Below, piece after piece: positions 50,484 to 60,104 of a DNA stretch of 64,000 nucleotides. Source of the stretch: Aliiruegeria lutimaris (GTDB taxonomy: Bacteria > Pseudomonadota > Alphaproteobacteria > Rhodobacterales > Rhodobacteraceae). The first letter of the stretch is position 1. Each line of letters starts with the position of its first letter. The notes under the pieces are model-generated. The model saw only the letters and a program-made list of their open reading frames with translations. It made no database searches and had not been told where the DNA came from. Location of the stretch: assembly GCF_900099935.1 (NCBI RefSeq), contig NZ_FNEK01000024.1:1-64000 (forward strand), read 5' to 3'. The translations under genes and the position numbers were made by a program.

Positions 50484-51659
50484 ATGTCCGAGACCGAAAC
50501 TCTCGAAACCGAAACAGACCTGACCAACTGGCGCACCCACCCTTTCTGCCGGTGGAGCTTTCACCATGTGGACCGGCTGCTTCATGGCCAGCCGATTGCG
50601 GCCCCGGCGCAGGCCGGCGCGGTGGAGCAGGGCAACTCGATTGATCTGGCGCGCCTCGCGCTCCCCTCCGGCAAGAGCATCGCCGAGGCGCTGGAGCTGT
50701 CCTATTCCGACGCGCTCCTGGTCCTGCACCGGGGGCGGATCGTCCATGAAAGCTATGACGGGCTGATGGCGCCAGAGGACCGGCATATCATCTTCTCGGT
50801 CTCGAAATCCGTGACCGGCGCGCTGGCTGGGATCCTGGTGGGCGAAGGCCGGCTCGATCCCGAGAAACCAGTGACCGACTACATCCCCGAGCTTGCGAAC
50901 TCCGCCTGGGGCGATGCCACGGTCCGCCACGTGCTCGACATGGTTGTCTCGATCCGCTTCATCGAGGATTACCTCGACCCGAAGGGCGATGTTTCCCGCT
51001 ACCGCGTGGCGATGGACTGGAACCCGCCGGGCGATTTCCCCTACGAGGGCGGGCTGCACAGCTTCCTGCCGAGCTTGCCGAAGGATAGCGGCCCGCATGG
51101 CGCGGCCTTCCATTACGTGTCGCCCAATTCGGACGTGCTGGGCTGGATCCTCGAACGCGCGGCCGGGTGCAAAATGGCCGATCTTCTCTCCGAGAAGATC
51201 TGGCGCCCGCTTGGCGCGGAGGCCGATGCCTGGATCACGGTCGACCGGGAGGACGGCTCGCGCACGGCGGGCGGTATCTGCACCCGCGCGCGCGATCTCG
51301 CCCGTTTCGGCGAGATGATGCGCAACGGGGGCCGGGCGAATGGCGTCCAGATCGTGCCCGAGGCCTGGATCGAGGATATCGTGCAGAATGGCGACCGGCA
51401 GGCATGGAGCCGCGGCACGGGGCTCGACGTACTTGTGCCCACGGGATCTTATCGCAACCAATGGTACCTGCCAGACTGCCTGCCCGGCGCGATGGTCGCC
51501 ATCGGCATCCACGGTCAATGGATCTATGCCGATCCGCGAAACGAGGTAACGATTGTCAAGCTCTCCTCCCAACCCTTGCCGGAAGATGACGCGCTGGACG
51601 CGATGATGCTGGAGATTTTCGGGACGGTCGCCGGGCACTTCTGCGAAGAGACGTCGTAA
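50484..51659 (+). CDS. Serine hydrolase, beta-lactamase (class C) fold
   Basis: 391 residues from ATG 50484 (GAAGGG upstream), no signal peptide. The SxxK active site is S105-V-S-K108 in IIFSVSKSVTG. A later YVSPNSD segment near 212 supplies the tyrosine of the second motif, and GIHGQWIYADP near 345 stands where the KTG-like strand lies. It is closest in feel to the cytosolic 6-aminohexanoate-dimer-hydrolase/esterase group rather than to a resistance enzyme. It is followed after 26 bases by a P-loop kinase gene. The substrate is unknown. Confidence 0.88.
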   Translation: MSETETLETETDLTNWRTHPFCRWSFHHVDRLLHGQPIAAPAQAGAVEQGNSIDLARLALPSGKSIAEALELSYSDALLVLHRGRIVHESYDGLMAPEDRHIIFSVSKSVTGALAGILVGEGRLDPEKPVTDYIPELANSAWGDATVRHVLDMVVSIRFIEDYLDPKGDVSRYRVAMDWNPPGDFPYEGGLHSFLPSLPKDSGPHGAAFHYVSPNSDVLGWILERAAGCKMADLLSEKIWRPLGAEADAWITVDREDGSRTAGGICTRARDLARFGEMMRNGGRANGVQIVPEAWIEDIVQNGDRQAWSRGTGLDVLVPTGSYRNQWYLPDCLPGAMVAIGIHGQWIYADPRNEVTIVKLSSQPLPEDDALDAMMLEIFGTVAGHFCEETS

Positions 51660-51685
51660 GCGAAAAGCTGACCAAGAGAGTTTTG

Positions 51686-52180
51686 ATGTCCCCTGAATTG
51701 CCGACGCTGCACCTGCTCTGTGGAAAGATCGCCTCGGGAAAGTCCACCCTGACGGCAGAGCTTGGCCGCTCTGCCGGAACCGTCGTGATTGCCGAGGACG
51801 TGTGGCTGAACGCGCTCTATTCCGACGAGATCGCCTCGATCGCAGATTACCTGCGCTGTGCGGCGAGGCTCCGGGGTGTCATCGCGCCCCATATCGCGTC
51901 GGTACTGAATGCCGGGGTGTCGGTTGTCCTGGATTTCCCGGCCAACACGGTCGAGACCCGCAACTGGATGCGCGGCATTCTGAACCGGACAAGCGCGGAT
52001 CATATCCTGCACGTTCTGGATGTGCCCGACGAGGTCTGCCTGGCAAGGCTGCGCGCCCGCAACGCCAAGGGGGTTCATCCCTTTGCCGCAACGGACGAAC
52101 AGTCTCAGCGGATCTCCAGGCATTATGCCCCGCCCTCACCGGATGAGGGCTTCACCATCGTGACCCACACCCAGTCCTGA
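51686..52180 (+). CDS. P-loop (AAA_33-type) kinase-like protein
   Basis: 164 residues from ATG 51686; a TTG just ahead is less likely. The Walker A motif GKIASGKST lies near residues 13-21, after a LHLLC strand. VLDFPANTVETRNWMRGIL near 92 and CLARLRARN near 125 fit the small-molecule or zeta-toxin-like kinase group that phosphorylates an antibiotic, sugar or tRNA. No antitoxin gene is next to it. Function beyond ATP binding is not certain. Confidence 0.85.
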   Translation: MSPELPTLHLLCGKIASGKSTLTAELGRSAGTVVIAEDVWLNALYSDEIASIADYLRCAARLRGVIAPHIASVLNAGVSVVLDFPANTVETRNWMRGILNRTSADHILHVLDVPDEVCLARLRARNAKGVHPFAATDEQSQRISRHYAPPSPDEGFTIVTHTQS

Positions 52181-52309
52181 GCAAGACAGCCGTTCGCGCC
52201 AAGCGCTGTTTGGATCGAACGGCAGCGATCCGGCCCGACGCTGATGTCACGACGCCATTTTGAACGCGCGCGAGCCGAGTATTCTCTTAGACGGAACCGC
52301 ACCTGGCGG

Positions 52310-52588
52310 TCACGACATGCCGAGCGCTTCCTTGTACATCTCCAGCACCGCTTCTTCCTCGGCGATGTCATCGGGCTCGCGCTTGCGCAGCGCAATCACC
52401 TTGCGCATCACCTTGGTGTCGTATCCGCGCGCCTTGGCCTCGGCCATGACTTCCTTCTGCTGCTCGGCGACGTCCTTCTTCTCCGCCTCAAGGCGTTCGT
52501 AACGCTCTATGAACTGGCGCAGCTCGCCCGCAGCCACCTTGTAGGTGGCGTCGCCTGCACTCGTGGCCTCGATGCTCGTTTCGTCCAT
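52310..52588 (-). CDS. gapR: GapR-family (DUF2312) DNA-binding protein
   Basis: 92 residues. AAGELRQFIERYERLEAEKK..A.....VMAEAKARGYDTKVMRKVIALRKRE is the conserved pattern of DUF2312, a coiled-coil protein nearly universal in alphaproteobacteria. In Caulobacter, GapR is an essential nucleoid protein that clamps overtwisted DNA ahead of replication and transcription. No nearby operon partner; the promoter must lie between 52589 and 52734, shared with a divergent small membrane protein gene. Confidence 0.93.
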   Translation of the reverse strand: MDETSIEATSAGDATYKVAAGELRQFIERYERLEAEKKDVAEQQKEVMAEAKARGYDTKVMRKVIALRKREPDDIAEEEAVLEMYKEALGMS

Positions 52589-52734
52589 GGCTGCCCGCGC
52601 CTCCTGCGCTGTTGAATTCTATGGATGCCGAAGCCTTGATCTAACCAGCCGCGCCCCCGCTCGCAAGGCCGGTTGCAACCGACGCCGCGAGCCGGTAGCG
52701 CAGGGTGGCAGAAAACCGGCGGCGGGAGGGAAAC

Positions 52735-52950
52735 ATGGAAATTCTGATCTGGATCGGGGCGGCGATCTCGCTGACCGGGCTTGCCGGCATCATCGGCTGC
52801 GTGGTTGCAGTGGCACGGGCCAAGCGTGCGCAGCTCGAAGACGAGGTGATGCGGGCGAAACTTCAAAAGGTCGTGGCCTGGAATCTCGGCTCGCTCTTCG
52901 TCTCGGCCATTGGCCTGATGATGGTGATCGTCGGTATTTTCCTCGGCTGA
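52735..52950 (+). CDS. Small two-helix membrane protein
   Basis: 71 residues from ATG 52735, preceded by GGAGGG. Two hydrophobic helices (about 3-24 and 48-69) flank a charged linker rich in lysine, arginine and glutamate (ARAKRAQLEDEVMRAKLQK). This is a common layout of conserved but uncharacterised roseobacter proteins. It is divergent from gapR. Confidence 0.78.
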   Translation: MEILIWIGAAISLTGLAGIIGCVVAVARAKRAQLEDEVMRAKLQKVVAWNLGSLFVSAIGLMMVIVGIFLG

Positions 52951-52960
52951 CGCGCGCCTT

Positions 52961-54991
52961 TCACGCGCCGGGTCGCTCTCCGGCAGCGATCAGCCGGTCG
53001 AGATAGGCCGGCGGGGTCCAGAAGCGGGCATCCTCTGTCTTCGCGAGAAGCTGCAACCGGTCCCTGAGCGTGGACAGCCCCTGCTGGCCGGCCTCATACA
53101 TCGGCCCGCCGCTGCGGCGCGGATAGCCGAGCCCGCCAATCGCCACCAGATCGATGTCGGCGGCCCGCTGCGCCCAGCCGGCTTCGAGCAGGCGAACGCC
53201 CTCCAGCACCAGAGCGAGGTGACAGCGCCGGCGGATTTCCTCCGGCGAAACCTCCCGCGCCACGACGCCAGCGTCCGCCCGCAACTGTCTCACGAGCGCG
53301 TCCACCTCGCCGGAAGCCACGCCTTCGGGGATGCCCTCGGGGTAATCGTAGAACCCCTGCCCGGCTGCGCGCCCAAAGCGGCCGGCGGCGGCAAGGCGCT
53401 CCAGAACCGGCACATGGCGGTCGCGCGGATCGCGCCCTGCGGCGGCGGCCTGCCGACGGGCAAGGAAAGTCTGCAGCCCTGCGCGGTCCAGCATCCGGAA
53501 CGGTCCTTCCGCATAGCCTGCTGCCTCCAGACAGGAATCGATCTGGCGCGGCGTCGCGCCGTCTTCCAGCAGGTGTTCGGCGGCCAGCAGCAGCGCTTCG
53601 GTCAGCCGCCCGGCCATGGCGCCAGTGGCCCGGCGACTTGTCACGACCGGTTGCCACCCAAGATGCCGCGCGAGCCGGAGAAGAGCCACAAGGCTCTCCT
53701 GCGAAAGTTGCGCCCCGGGCAGGATCTCCAAGATCCCTGCGGCGTTTTCGGGAGATGCCGGGAACAGGGCACAGGCGTCGCCCATGTCCAATGCGGCATT
53801 TGTCAGCTGCGGGGTGACGGTCCCTTCACGCAGAAAACCGACAATGCCACTCGCAGTCGCATTTCGGGGGGCGCTGCTGCCGTAAAGGATCAAATCACAG
53901 TGCCCAGGCGCGCTGGCGCTGCTCAGGCGGGCAAGCTGCGCGGCCCGCCCGGCAGGGTCCAGCAGTCCGGCGGCAAGCGCCGCCGCAACCCGCGCCCCGA
54001 TGCGGGAGAGCCCCGCGCGCAGACGCCTGGCATCGCCATCCGACAGGACGATTTCATACCCCGCCGCCAACAGGCCGTGCCCAAGATCCGCCGCTTGCGG
54101 GGTTGTACCGTGAATGGCAACCGAACGAAGCGGACGCGCTGTGGCATCCGCGGATCGCAGAACCGCAGTTTCCGCCTTGAACACGTGTTCCAGCGCCCTG
54201 GCAGCTTCGGACCGGTTCACCTCCTTGGCGGCGGCGAGTTCGAAGGCAAGGCCGGTTTCGAAAGGCAGGACAAGCGCCGCCTCCACGCATTCCACCAGAT
54301 GCGCCTCGGCAGAGTCTGGCTCCGGCGCCCATAGCTTGCGGATCCGCGCCACGCCGGACACAAAGCCCGCCCGGTCGGCGAGGCCCTCGCTGCGCTCCCG
54401 GCTGCGGCGCGGCCCGGCACCGGCTTCCAGCAGGCGGCGTGCGAGCGAGACCGCCGCGCCCTGCAGGTCGCCCTGCACCACGCCATCGACCAGCCCGATT
54501 TCGACCGCTTCGAGCGCGCCGACCGGTCCGCCGGACAGCAAAAGTTCCAAAGCCCGCTCCGCCCCGACGATCCGGGCCAGCCGCTGGCTGCCGCCGCCAG
54601 CCGCGATCCCGCCGCGCGTGATATCGGGCCAGCCGAGCCGCGCATTCTCCTCGGCAAGGCGGAAATGGGCCGCGAGAGCAAGCTCCGCTCCGGCCCCGGT
54701 CGCATCGCCGCGCAGCCCAATGATGACGGGCATTTCCAGCATTTCCAATGCAGAGCAAAGCGCGGCCAGACCGTCCTCGGCAGCCGGATCTGCCGGCAGC
54801 GGACGCGCCGCCGGCTCGGCCACGTCGCCGGAGCACAGGATCACCAGCGCCCGTGCCCGCGACGCGGGCAGGGCCCGACCGACGAGATCGAACAGCGCCG
54901 CACGGGCCTGGGCACCGGGCGCGTTTGCGGGCGGCGTTTCCAACCGTGCGACCAGCACATTGCCGGATTGTTCGAGCTTCAGCCGCTCCAC
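52961..54991 (-). CDS. FadJ-like enoyl-CoA hydratase/3-hydroxyacyl-CoA dehydrogenase, degenerate
   Basis: 676 residues from GTG 54991 with the domain order of the fatty acid oxidation trifunctional alpha chain: crotonase (about 1-190), linker, 3HCDH NAD-binding (about 285-465), two 3HCDH C-terminal domains (about 470-670). Key sites are altered. The crotonase second glutamate position reads WPDI. The NAD loop reads HGTTPQAADLGHG with the GxGxxG pattern lost. The HFF.P catalytic stretch reads ALFPASPENAAG without the histidine. The last domain keeps GQGFYDYPEG and RSGGPMYEAG. It may have a reduced or new activity. No thiolase gene is adjacent. Confidence 0.85.
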   Translation of the reverse strand: MERLKLEQSGNVLVARLETPPANAPGAQARAALFDLVGRALPASRARALVILCSGDVAEPAARPLPADPAAEDGLAALCSALEMLEMPVIIGLRGDATGAGAELALAAHFRLAEENARLGWPDITRGGIAAGGGSQRLARIVGAERALELLLSGGPVGALEAVEIGLVDGVVQGDLQGAAVSLARRLLEAGAGPRRSRERSEGLADRAGFVSGVARIRKLWAPEPDSAEAHLVECVEAALVLPFETGLAFELAAAKEVNRSEAARALEHVFKAETAVLRSADATARPLRSVAIHGTTPQAADLGHGLLAAGYEIVLSDGDARRLRAGLSRIGARVAAALAAGLLDPAGRAAQLARLSSASAPGHCDLILYGSSAPRNATASGIVGFLREGTVTPQLTNAALDMGDACALFPASPENAAGILEILPGAQLSQESLVALLRLARHLGWQPVVTSRRATGAMAGRLTEALLLAAEHLLEDGATPRQIDSCLEAAGYAEGPFRMLDRAGLQTFLARRQAAAAGRDPRDRHVPVLERLAAAGRFGRAAGQGFYDYPEGIPEGVASGEVDALVRQLRADAGVVAREVSPEEIRRRCHLALVLEGVRLLEAGWAQRAADIDLVAIGGLGYPRRSGGPMYEAGQQGLSTLRDRLQLLAKTEDARFWTPPAYLDRLIAAGERPGA

Positions 54992-55080
54992 CTTGCGCTG
55001 CCCCTTAAGCGTGTTGCCTGCGGGGCATCAAAGCCGCGACGAGCTGGGAAGACAAGGCCAAGAGCGGCGGTCGTGGTGGC

Positions 55081-55410
55081 TCAACGCTGAAGATTGCGGG
55101 CACATTGAGCGCAGAACGGAGTGTAGGGCAGCAGGTCCAGCCGAGCTTCGGCGATATCTTCGCCACATTGGACGCATTCGCCATAGCTGCCCTCTTCGAT
55201 CCGATCGAGCGCCGCCCGGATCGCAGCGATCTCCGCCTTGCCCGCGCGCCCCTCGCCTTCCAGTACCTCATCGGTTTCGCGTTCGACGGCCAGTTCCTCC
55301 CAGTCTCGGGATTGGTGGCTGTCGAGTTCGGCGCCGATCTCGTGCAGCTTCACATCCAACGCGGCCAGCCGCGCTTCAAGCTGTGCCTTGCGTTCCTGGA
55401 TGTTGGTCAT
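55081..55410 (-). CDS. DksA/TraR-type C4 zinc-finger protein
   Basis: 109 residues. A long helical coiled coil (about 5-75) leads to a zinc finger with four cysteines C79-x2-C82 and C100-x2-C103 (CVQCGEDIAEARL....PFCAQCA). This is the size and layout of short DksA/TraR-like proteins that enter the RNA polymerase secondary channel. The coiled-coil tip lacks the DxxDxA motif of true DksA, so the effect on transcription may differ. Confidence 0.88.
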   Translation of the reverse strand: MTNIQERKAQLEARLAALDVKLHEIGAELDSHQSRDWEELAVERETDEVLEGEGRAGKAEIAAIRAALDRIEEGSYGECVQCGEDIAEARLDLLPYTPFCAQCARNLQR

Positions 55411-55532
55411 AGCTCACTCCTCCGCGCCAAGTATTGGCAAATCAGGCTAAGACGCCTGCGCGGAGCCGTCCTTGACGCAAATCAACTCAATTCGCTGCTT
55501 GATTTCCCCTCGGGAGTAACAGATCAAGGCGC

Positions 55533-55958
55533 ATGGATATTCGCGCCCTTACAGATGCCTATGCCGTCTCGCCCCAGATCACGCCGGACGATATCCCGGA
55601 GATCGCGGCGGCAGGCTTCGGCACGATCATCTGCAACCGACCGGACGAGGAAATCGTCCCAGGATTGCGCGCCGCCGACATTCGTGCCGCTGCGCTGGAA
55701 GCGGGGCTGAAATTCCTCGAAATCCCGCTCTCGCAAAGCGAGAATTTCGTACGCGACGTGGCACGCCAGCGCGAGGCACTGGAAACCGCCGAGGGACCGG
55801 TCCTGGCCTACTGCGCCTCCGGGACCCGCTCGACCATCGTGTGGATGTTCGGCGCGGCCAAATCGGTTCCCATCGGGGACCTGCTGGAGACGGCGAACCG
55901 CGCCGGCTACCCGCTGGCCGCCCTGCGCCCACAACTCGAAGCCGCCGCACAACTGTAA
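55533..55958 (+). CDS. TIGR01244/DUF442 sulfur transferase-phosphatase family protein
   Basis: 141 residues. It starts DIRALTDAYAVSPQITPDDIPEIAAAGF, a strong match to this family, which is often fused to Blh beta-lactamase-like sulfide oxidation enzymes. The active-site loop is C94-ASGT-R99-S, a rhodanese/PTP-like cradle. It probably works on a persulfide or phosphoester. It stands alone here, and no sulfide-handling enzyme is adjacent. The 247 bases that follow show no gene. Confidence 0.88.
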   Translation: MDIRALTDAYAVSPQITPDDIPEIAAAGFGTIICNRPDEEIVPGLRAADIRAAALEAGLKFLEIPLSQSENFVRDVARQREALETAEGPVLAYCASGTRSTIVWMFGAAKSVPIGDLLETANRAGYPLAALRPQLEAAAQL

Positions 55959-56205
55959 GTTGCCCGCCTTCCGACGTGTTACGACATCCCTGGAAGCGGG
56001 ACGCCGAACGCGGCTCAAACGCCATCCGACCTGTCTTTTACCCTTGGCCGATGGCTCTACTCTCCCCAACTTGCGCAAAAGCGACGCCTGACCGCCCTTG
56101 CCGGCCTTAAGACGATCCGGACCCGCGCTGCAACCGACCCTGCCCGATGCTGGCTATCCCTGCAACTACCCCCTCGGCCCGGGAAAAGCGCAAGACGAGC
56201 GCCCA

Positions 56206-57276
56206 TCACGTTATATCGGGCAACCCTTGCAACGCCGACAAGTCCATTGGAGTCGCCATGGGTGCGACGCCGAGATCCGGCAAACCGCCCTCGGAGAGCG
56301 GTTCCGCTGCAAAGGCGTCTTCGCTCATGCCAACCGGATCGGGCAATGCCGCTTGCGCCATCGGCGCGGAGCCGCCCGCGCCGGCACCGACCAGGTTCGA
56401 CAGGCCGGATTGAGAATGCTGTGCCCCGGATTCTCCCGCCCCAAGCCGAACCGCGCGCTGCCCCAGGCTCTGCCCGAGCCTGCAGCGGCCAAGCGGAATC
56501 TCCTCCGTGCCGGTGAGCCGCACATTGTCGATGGCGGTGAGAGGGATCGGGATCTCGTCGCCCACCTTGAGCGATGGGATTGCGGAGATCGGCAACTTGA
56601 AACGATGCAGGATGGCCTCCAGCCGAACCTCGCCCTCCAGCACGAGCCCCTCCAGACCAGGCTCCCAGTGCGGGTCCGCCGGTTTTTCCACCGACAGGCG
56701 CGGCGCGATGTCCGGCAAGGCTTCACTGCGCCCCTCCGCCGGGAGTGCGAGCAGGAGCTGGCCTTCGCGCGTGCCTATCTCGAAATCGAGCGAAAGCCCG
56801 AAAATCCGGCAGTCGATCTCTTCCAGCAACAGGCCCAGCGGGCGCAGGTCCTCGACATGGCTGGAATAGCCGAATCCGCTCGCCCACCGTGCCTCAGGCC
56901 GTCCCGCGAGCGCCGCATCCGTCCGGGTAACCCGCCGCGATGGCGGCGGCGCCTGGGCAACGGCACCGGTCATCTGTTTCTCGATGATCGCGGAGAGCGC
57001 TTCGACGTCCATGGACAAGAGGCCCTGCCCGTCTCCCGGCCCTTCCAAAACCGCCAGCAGCCCCTGTTCCGGCAAACGCTCCAACAGATCGGCAAGAAAA
57101 ACGATTCGTTCCGAGCAGCTTGTTACCACGACGGCCAGCCCGAAACTGTCCTCGGCGGCCTTGCTCAGGGCGCTCGACAACGCCTTGGCGGGCAAAACGG
57201 TCTGGCTGGCCGGGGCGGAGTTCCGCCCGGCTTCCACCTTGCGTCTGAGAACTTCTTCCCGGGCCTCCTCGGCCAT
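56206..57276 (-). CDS. FliM/FliN-family (SpoA domain) C-ring-like protein
   Basis: 356 residues from ATG 57276; a GTG 42 bases upstream is less likely. Residues 20-190 resemble the FliM core only loosely. The SpoA domain lies near 210-280, with LEGLVLEGEVRLEAILHRFKLPISAIPSLKVGDEIPI and a GRCRLGQSLGQRAVRL tail. The C-terminal 70 residues are low-complexity and acidic. Such proteins form the flagellar switch ring or related type III export platforms. No other flagellar genes are nearby in the window. Confidence 0.85.
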   Translation of the reverse strand: MAEEAREEVLRRKVEAGRNSAPASQTVLPAKALSSALSKAAEDSFGLAVVVTSCSERIVFLADLLERLPEQGLLAVLEGPGDGQGLLSMDVEALSAIIEKQMTGAVAQAPPPSRRVTRTDAALAGRPEARWASGFGYSSHVEDLRPLGLLLEEIDCRIFGLSLDFEIGTREGQLLLALPAEGRSEALPDIAPRLSVEKPADPHWEPGLEGLVLEGEVRLEAILHRFKLPISAIPSLKVGDEIPIPLTAIDNVRLTGTEEIPLGRCRLGQSLGQRAVRLGAGESGAQHSQSGLSNLVGAGAGGSAPMAQAALPDPVGMSEDAFAAEPLSEGGLPDLGVAPMATPMDLSALQGLPDIT

Positions 57277-57392
57277 TGCGATCTCATCCCATTTTCTGCG
57301 CGGCTGGCAGGAGCGCACAGTTCACACAGGGGCAGATTGACCAGAACTCCCTTGGGAAATGGTTAAAGGCCGAGATCAATCAAAAAAAACGC

Positions 57393-60101
57393 CTAGCTGG
57401 CGGCAGCAACCAGCCCCCGCGGCTCGGCCAGCGGCACGCTCACGCGGAAGGCCGCGCCGCCCTGGCCGGGCAGATATTCGATATTGCCACCCAGCCGCGT
57501 CATGATCTCGCGGCAGATCGCGAGCCCCAGACCCGCCCCGCCGGCGGCGGACTGGTCTGACAGGCGCGAGAACTTCTCGAAGATGATATCCTGGCTCCGC
57601 GCCGGAATACCGCTGCCATTGTCGATGAAATCAACCACGATGCGGCCGTCTCGCTGTCGCACGCGGATCTTCAGGATCGGCGCCTCGGCATCGCAGTACT
57701 TGCGCGCATTTCCGATGAGATTGATGAAGACCTGCGTGAGCCGGTCCGCATCCGAGACCAGGTTCACCTCCTCGCGTGCGCGGTCGCGCTCGATGCACAT
57801 CGCACCCTCGGCGCGTACTTCGATCATTTCGCCTGTCGCGGCAATTGCCCGGTCGATCATGTCCACCAGCCGCGCCGGTCCGATGCTCAGGCTGACCTGG
57901 GCATTCTCCAGCACCGACAGTTCCAGCAGATCGTCGAGAAGGCGCGTGAGACGGATCGCCTCGTCATGGATGATCCCGGCGAAGCGCGCGGTCTCCTCCG
58001 CACTCATGTCGCCTTCGCGCAGGATCTCGGAAAAGGCGCGGATGGAGGTCATCGGCGTGCGCAGCTCGTGGCTGATCTGGCTGAGGAACGCGTCCTTCTG
58101 GATCGACAGCTCGGTGAGTTTCTGGTTTGCCTCCCGGAGCTGCCGCGCCGTACGCTCCAGCTCGGCCGACTGGGTTTCGAGCTGATTGGAATATTCCAGG
58201 ATCTGCTGCGCCTCGTCGGCCACGCGGATCAGGTCCTCCACCAGCACCGAGGAGGATCCGGCGATCTGGCCGACCATCGCATGTGCCGTGGCCGCGCCGA
58301 CCGATGCCGCAAGCTCACGCTCAAGGATATCGAGGAATTCCGGCGTCGTATCGGGCAGGTAGCCGACCTTGCCCTGCCGGGTGGCCTCGGCGTGAAAAAG
58401 CGCCTGCGCCTCGCTGGAGCCGAGGATGCGCTGCGCCATCATCAGCAGGTCCTCCGCCTCCGCCGAACCGCGCGTCCAGCCGCGCGCGCCCAGGGTGTGC
58501 TCGAACACGTTCACCACCTGCGCCCCCTGCAGCCGCTCCAGCGGCGTCGGAAAGCTGATGATGGACACCCAGCAATAGGCGACCGTGTTCAGCATGATCG
58601 ACCAGAACAAGGCGTGGATCAGCGGGTCCATCCCCTCGACGCCGAACAGGGCGTTCGGGCGGAGCCAGTGGAGGCCGAAAAGGCCGTTCTCCAGCATATG
58701 GCCGCCGATCGGGCCGGAGGGGCCAAAGCTCGGCAGGAACAACGTGTAGGCCCAGACGGCAAAGCCGGTGATCAGCCCCGCCGCGGCCCCCGCGCGGGTG
58801 CCCCCGCGCCAGAAAAGCCCGCCCAGCAACGCCGGCAACACCTGCGAGACACCGACGAAGGAGATCAGGCCGATGGAGGCCAGCGCCGCCGAGCCACCCG
58901 AGAAACGGTAGTAGAGATAGCCGAAGAGCAGCACCGCGACGATCGCGAAGCGCCGCGCCTGAAGCACCACCCTGCGCACGTCGCCCGAGACGACAGCACC
59001 TTCCTTGTGACGGTGCAGGTAGAGCGGCATGACGACATGGTTGGAGACCATCGTGGCCAGCGCGAGCGCTGCAACGATGACCATGGAAGTGGCCGAAGAG
59101 AACCCGCCCAGGAACGCGAACATGGCCAGCCCGTGCCATTCTTCCTTGAGCGGCAGCGTGAGCACGAAGAGGTCCGGGTTGGCGGCCTCCGGCATCTGTT
59201 CCAGCCCGATAACGGCAATGGGCACCACGAAGAGGCTCATCAGGCAGAGATAGAGCGGGAAAGCCCAGGAGGCGAAGGCGAGATGCGCCTCGTCGTCGTT
59301 CTCGACCACGATCACCTGGAACATGCGCGGCAGACACAGGATCGCCGCGGCCGAGGTGAAGATCAGCCCCGCCCAACGCGATGGCTGGATCTCCCAGCCG
59401 GCGATCTGCGAGTTGTCGATACGCTGGAGTATGTCCGCCGGCCCGTCCGCCAGCCCCCAGACCACGAAGATCCCGACCGAAATCAGCGCCAGCAGCTTGA
59501 CCACGGCTTCCACGGCAATGGCCATGACAATGCCGTGGTGGCGCTCGTTGGAATTGAGATTGCGGGTACCGAAGATTATTGTGAACACCGCCAGCCCGAA
59601 AGCGACCAGAAGGCCGGTGGAGGCGGGGTTCGTCGGATCCCAGAACTCGCTTTCGGGATTGGCGAAGACGCCAAAAGACAGCGTAACAGACTGCAATTGC
59701 AGCGCGATATAGGGCGTTGTGCCGATCACCGCGAGGATCGTGACCAGCACGCCAAGACCGTTGGACTTGCCGTAGCGCGACGAGATCATGTCGGCGATGG
59801 AGGTGATCCGTTGCGAGCGGCCCACCCGGACCAGCTTTCGCAGCAACAGCCACCAACCTGTAAAGACCAGCGTCGGGCCGAGATATATCGTGATGAATTC
59901 GAGCCCCGAGCGCGCCGCGTAGCCGACCGCGCCGTAAAAAGTCCAGGCCGTACAATAGACCGAAAGCGACAGCGTGTAGACCAGCGGCGTTCGGAGCCAG
60001 CCGCCCCCCACCCGTTGCGTCCGCCGCTCCGCGAAGGCCGCGACCCCGAACAGGAAGGCGACATAGATCAGCGAGACCGCCACCAGCATGTTGAAGGACA
60101 T
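57393..60101 (-). CDS. SSS-transporter-fused sensor histidine kinase (CbrA/PutP-like)
   Basis: 902 residues. An N-terminal sodium/solute symporter domain (about 1-520, 13 helices; VYTLSLSVYCTAWTFYGAVGYAARSG near 43) is joined through a linker and coiled coil (about 530-665) to HisKA with H678 (QISHELRTPM) and HATPase_c (NLIGNARKY, GGAGLGLAICREIM). The symporter part probably senses or couples to transport of a metabolite. The order in the operon is receiver protein, small membrane protein, kinase, with spacing of only a few bases. Confidence 0.94.
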   Translation of the reverse strand: MSFNMLVAVSLIYVAFLFGVAAFAERRTQRVGGGWLRTPLVYTLSLSVYCTAWTFYGAVGYAARSGLEFITIYLGPTLVFTGWWLLLRKLVRVGRSQRITSIADMISSRYGKSNGLGVLVTILAVIGTTPYIALQLQSVTLSFGVFANPESEFWDPTNPASTGLLVAFGLAVFTIIFGTRNLNSNERHHGIVMAIAVEAVVKLLALISVGIFVVWGLADGPADILQRIDNSQIAGWEIQPSRWAGLIFTSAAAILCLPRMFQVIVVENDDEAHLAFASWAFPLYLCLMSLFVVPIAVIGLEQMPEAANPDLFVLTLPLKEEWHGLAMFAFLGGFSSATSMVIVAALALATMVSNHVVMPLYLHRHKEGAVVSGDVRRVVLQARRFAIVAVLLFGYLYYRFSGGSAALASIGLISFVGVSQVLPALLGGLFWRGGTRAGAAAGLITGFAVWAYTLFLPSFGPSGPIGGHMLENGLFGLHWLRPNALFGVEGMDPLIHALFWSIMLNTVAYCWVSIISFPTPLERLQGAQVVNVFEHTLGARGWTRGSAEAEDLLMMAQRILGSSEAQALFHAEATRQGKVGYLPDTTPEFLDILERELAASVGAATAHAMVGQIAGSSSVLVEDLIRVADEAQQILEYSNQLETQSAELERTARQLREANQKLTELSIQKDAFLSQISHELRTPMTSIRAFSEILREGDMSAEETARFAGIIHDEAIRLTRLLDDLLELSVLENAQVSLSIGPARLVDMIDRAIAATGEMIEVRAEGAMCIERDRAREEVNLVSDADRLTQVFINLIGNARKYCDAEAPILKIRVRQRDGRIVVDFIDNGSGIPARSQDIIFEKFSRLSDQSAAGGAGLGLAICREIMTRLGGNIEYLPGQGGAAFRVSVPLAEPRGLVAAAS

Positions 60102-60104
60102 ACC

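Noticed and set aside
50484-51659. An antibiotic-resistance beta-lactamase
   Set aside because: No signal peptide and motif spacing closer to the esterase/6-aminohexanoate hydrolase group.
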